DNA of 7,860 nt from Chitinophagaceae bacterium (GTDB lineage Bacteria > Bacteroidota > Bacteroidia > Chitinophagales > Chitinophagaceae). Both the position numbers and the translations under genes were made by a program. Under the pieces are notes generated by a model. That model saw only the letters and a program-made list of their open reading frames with translations. It was not told the DNA's origin and did no database searches. Each line of letters begins with the position of its first letter. Positions within the stretch are counted from its first letter, which is position 1. Shown here piece after piece: positions 5,809 through 7,860 of the stretch. The stretch covers positions 1 through 7,860 of the forward strand of contig JANXWM010000797.1 in NCBI GenBank assembly GCA_025351145.1. The letters are read 5' to 3'.

Positions 5809-7092
5809 TTAACTCTTAAGCGAAAATAATTGCGCAGCGGCTTTGCGGCTTGGTATCCAGGCAGCTAAAACAGCAACGGTAAATACGGTAAAAGTTACCA
5901 GCAAAAAATCGGGCAGGTACATTTTTACCGGGTAATAATCTATAATAAATGTATTACCTTCCAGCTTAATCAGGTGGAATTTTATTTGAAGCAGGCATGT
6001 ACCAATGGCCAGCAGAATACCCGCTCCACCACCAACGCCGGCAAGCACCAAACCTTCGGTTAAAAATATACCCTGTATGCGGCCATCGTGTGCGCCCATG
6101 GCTTTTAGTACGGCGATATCTTTTTGTTTTTCCAGTACAAGCATGGTTAGTGCACCAATCATGTTAAAAGCAGCAACCAGCAGTATGATAGAAAGTATGC
6201 CATAAATAACCCATTTCTCAATTTCCATAATGCTGAAGAGATTTTGGTTTTGCTCGTAACGCGTTTGCACTACGTAATTTTTACCCATGATCTGTTGCAG
6301 TGTTTTTTGCACATCATCTTCTTTTGTATTTGCCTGCAGTGCAATCTCCAAACCACTGTATTCATTCGGTTTCAGGTCGAGCATGTACTGCATAAACGCA
6401 AGGTTGGTAAACGCATATTTATCGTCAAACTCTTGCTGTACGGTAAATATGCCTGCTGTGTTTACGTTGTACGAATGCATGGCATCAATACTGTTGTAAT
6501 TAACCGCTTTTCTGTTGGGAAGATAGATGGCCAGGTTCGATAATTTATTTTCCGGATCGGCACCCACAGCATTGCTGATGCCAGATCCGGCTACAATCAG
6601 AGGCGCATCAGAAGAACCAAGATCGTACTTGCCGCGCTCAATATGGTTTGTAAGATTGTTAACTTCATTGTAGTGCTCATCAACACCTTTCAAAGAAACA
6701 ATGGTATTGTATTCTCCGTTTACCAGCACAGCCCTTTCTTCTGCAAAAAAGCTAAGCTTTTTTACACCGGGAACAGAATCAATTTTATTAATTTGATCTT
6801 GAGAGAAAGAAATAAATTTCCCTGTTGCGGGTGCAATTCTTACATCGGAATAAAAGTCGCTGTACAAATTTTTTACCAGGTCTTCAAAACCATTGAACAC
6901 ACTTAAAACAATAATTAATGCCGCCGTACCAACTGCAATGGCCAGCACACTTATCCATGCAATAATGTTGATGGCATTGGCAGATTTCTTCGATCTGAAA
7001 TACCGCCAGGCAAAAAGAAAATTCAAGCGTAAATATTTATAAATTTTAGCGTGAAAGCATTTTATGAAGCCAGCTTTTGAAACCCTGCTCAT
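5809..7092 (-). CDS. LolC/LolE-type ABC transporter permease (FtsX family)
   Basis: This inner-membrane protein has the layout of lipoprotein-releasing permeases. With the ATG at 7090-7092 it has 427 residues. Domains: a first membrane helix at about 40-66 (IIAWISVLAIAVGTAALIIVL) followed by the conserved SVFNGFE; a large periplasmic MacB/LolC-type domain (about 70-285); then an FtsX domain with three more helices (about 295-320, 347-370, 397-414). The block EKQKDIAVLKAMGAHDG (321-337), contacting the ATPase, is the family signature. It would pair with an ATPase (LolD type) not present here. The next gene upstream is lspA, which fits a lipoprotein role. The start is uncertain: relatives begin near LNFLFAWRYF, which here would need a TTG at 7024-7026 (405 residues); the ATG at 7092 lies at the edge of a dispersed repeat, and a GTG at 7107 lies inside it. 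LolC versus LolE cannot be decided. Confidence 0.9.
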   Translation of the reverse strand: MSRVSKAGFIKCFHAKIYKYLRLNFLFAWRYFRSKKSANAINIIAWISVLAIAVGTAALIIVLSVFNGFEDLVKNLYSDFYSDVRIAPATGKFISFSQDQINKIDSVPGVKKLSFFAEERAVLVNGEYNTIVSLKGVDEHYNEVNNLTNHIERGKYDLGSSDAPLIVAGSGISNAVGADPENKLSNLAIYLPNRKAVNYNSIDAMHSYNVNTAGIFTVQQEFDDKYAFTNLAFMQYMLDLKPNEYSGLEIALQANTKEDDVQKTLQQIMGKNYVVQTRYEQNQNLFSIMEIEKWVIYGILSIILLVAAFNMIGALTMLVLEKQKDIAVLKAMGAHDGRIQGIFLTEGLVLAGVGGGAGILLAIGTCLLQIKFHLIKLEGNTFIIDYYPVKMYLPDFLLVTFTVFTVAVLAAWIPSRKAAAQLFSLKS

Positions 7093-7124
7093 CGTCTGTT
7101 GTGTCACTCACTTGTACGTTCAGA
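7090..7124 (+). repeat. Dispersed repeat, copy D (solo, diverged)
   Basis: The plus strand contains gttgtgtcactc then acttgtacgttcag (7098-7123), related to the left arm at 1937-1961 (ttgcgtcgcactcttgtgcgttcag) with C-to-T, G-to-A and one- or two-base indel differences. It keeps the CATCG end (7090-7094) that copy C also has. It lies in the gap between lspA and the permease gene and overlaps the possible permease start codons: the GTG at 7105-7107 is inside the repeat and the ATG at 7090-7092 is its last triplet. A weaker likeness to the big element's interior (tcaaagctgctcctta-like) may continue to about 7050. Confidence 0.55.
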
Positions 7125-7165
7125 ATATAATTCGGCAAAGCGAATGATTGAGCATAAAAGCAACT

Positions 7166-7837
7166 CTATAAAACTTGTGCCCTGTCATCAACCACAGCGC
7201 CTGTTTCAACTGTGGTGTTCATTTCTTCGTGGTGCTTTGGAAAAAACTTTTTCTGAAATACCAGCAATGCAATTACACCCGTAGAAATAGAAGCATCGGC
7301 AAGATTAAATACCGGACGGAAAAATTCAAAATCTTCGCCCCCCCAAACCGGGAACCATGCAGGATATTTGGCATTTTGGATAATAGGGAAGTACAGCATA
7401 TCTACCACTTTGCCGTGCAGAAAAGAAGTATAACCACCACCATCAGGCAGCAGTTGTGCTACTAAAAAAGGCTCACTGTTACTAAAAATTAACCCGTAAA
7501 ACATACTGTCGAGCAGGTTGCCAAGAGCGCCTGCATAAATTAAAGCTGCACAAATAATAAAACCGCGGTGGTAATTTTTTTTAATAATTGTCCGCAGGTA
7601 AAACGTACCTAATATAACAGCTACCAGCCTGAAAAGGGTGAGTATTATTTTACCAAAATCGCCGCCAAACTGCCAGCCCCAGGCCATTCCCTCGTTTTCT
7701 ACAAAATGCAGCCTGAACCATTCGCCAATTACGTTATGTTCTTCTTGAAGATAATAATTCGTCTTAATATAGAACTTCAAAGCCTGATCGGCGAGTAAAA
7801 CCAATATGATTAAAAAAGCTACATACTTACCTTTCAC
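7166..7837 (-). CDS. lspA: Lipoprotein signal peptidase (signal peptidase II)
   Basis: LspA is the inner-membrane aspartyl protease that removes the signal peptide of diacylglyceryl-modified prolipoproteins, just before the lipidated cysteine. The 223-residue product has four predicted membrane helices (about 5-24, 65-84, 92-111, 180-196). The catalytic aspartates are Asp110 in GALGNLLDSMFYG and Asp181 in VFNLADASIS. Other conserved spots are DQ at 17-18 and FVENEGMAWG at 45-54. It is longer than E. coli LspA (164 residues), mainly through a periplasmic insertion between the two catalytic blocks (about 116-175), as I know from Bacteroidota forms, plus a charged tail after 200. The first in-frame start in the window is a GTG at 7835-7837. 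The frame stays open through the remaining 23 bases to the window edge, so a start outside the window cannot be excluded. Confidence 0.96.
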   Translation of the reverse strand: MKGKYVAFLIILVLLADQALKFYIKTNYYLQEEHNVIGEWFRLHFVENEGMAWGWQFGGDFGKIILTLFRLVAVILGTFYLRTIIKKNYHRGFIICAALIYAGALGNLLDSMFYGLIFSNSEPFLVAQLLPDGGGYTSFLHGKVVDMLYFPIIQNAKYPAWFPVWGGEDFEFFRPVFNLADASISTGVIALLVFQKKFFPKHHEEMNTTVETGAVVDDRAQVL

Positions 7838-7860
7838 TTTGTAAAATTTTGCGGCAAAGA

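Noticed and set aside
6005..6906. Several plus-strand frames opposite the permease gene
   Set aside because: They are antisense shadows; the minus-strand frame encodes all permease helices and the EKQKDIAVLKAMGA signature.
278..7124. The repeated core as a CRISPR array
   Set aside because: The copies are kilobases apart, in both orientations, diverged and without regular spacers; there are no cas genes.
7175..7465. Plus-strand frame of 96 residues, cysteine-containing
   Set aside because: Antisense to lspA, whose catalytic aspartates and membrane helices are intact on the minus strand.

Overview
The window looks like ordinary chromosomal housekeeping DNA from a member of the Bacteroidota, most likely the Chitinophagaceae/Sphingobacteriia side. 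This placement is inferred from protein style (the long Bacteroidota-type LspA, the LolC/E-type permease beginning near 'FAWRYF', a lipoprotein M48 peptidase) and from promoter -7 elements of the TAnnTTTG type just upstream of three genes. All eight well-supported genes are on the minus strand, so the region is transcribed from right to left.

In order of transcription the layout is: lspA (lipoprotein signal peptidase, 7837-7166); a LolC/E-type ABC permease (7092-5809); prmA (ribosomal protein L11 methyltransferase, 5699-4884); plsY (acyl-phosphate:glycerol-3-phosphate acyltransferase, 4802-4146); an M48 zinc metallopeptidase lipoprotein (4017-3205); a DUF3052-like protein (3066-2614) closely followed by a CYTH-domain protein (2597-2082), probably a two-gene operon; and lysS (lysyl-tRNA synthetase, 1853-333). 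Beyond lysS are a weak candidate for a 24-residue hydrophobic peptide (195-121) and a good rho-independent terminator (95-61). lysS, the M48 gene and plsY each have their own TAnnTTTG element, so the array is several short transcription units rather than one operon.

Functionally, much of the right half concerns the cell envelope. LspA cleaves lipoprotein signal peptides, the LolC/E-type permease would help release mature lipoproteins from the inner membrane, the M48 peptidase is itself a predicted lipoprotein and so a likely LspA substrate, and PlsY makes lysophosphatidic acid for phospholipids. PrmA and LysS belong to translation.

The most notable non-gene signal is a dispersed repeat with a core close to TTGCGTCGCACnCTTGTAC. 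It occurs four times, only in intergenic DNA: next to the lysS 3' end (278-302), as a large nested inverted repeat between the CYTH gene and lysS (1928-2057), upstream of prmA (5748-5771), and upstream of the permease (7090-7124). Two copies run into open reading frames and create false N-terminal extensions. I see no CRISPR array, transposase, tRNA, rRNA, defence system or phage gene, and no clear new multi-gene system.
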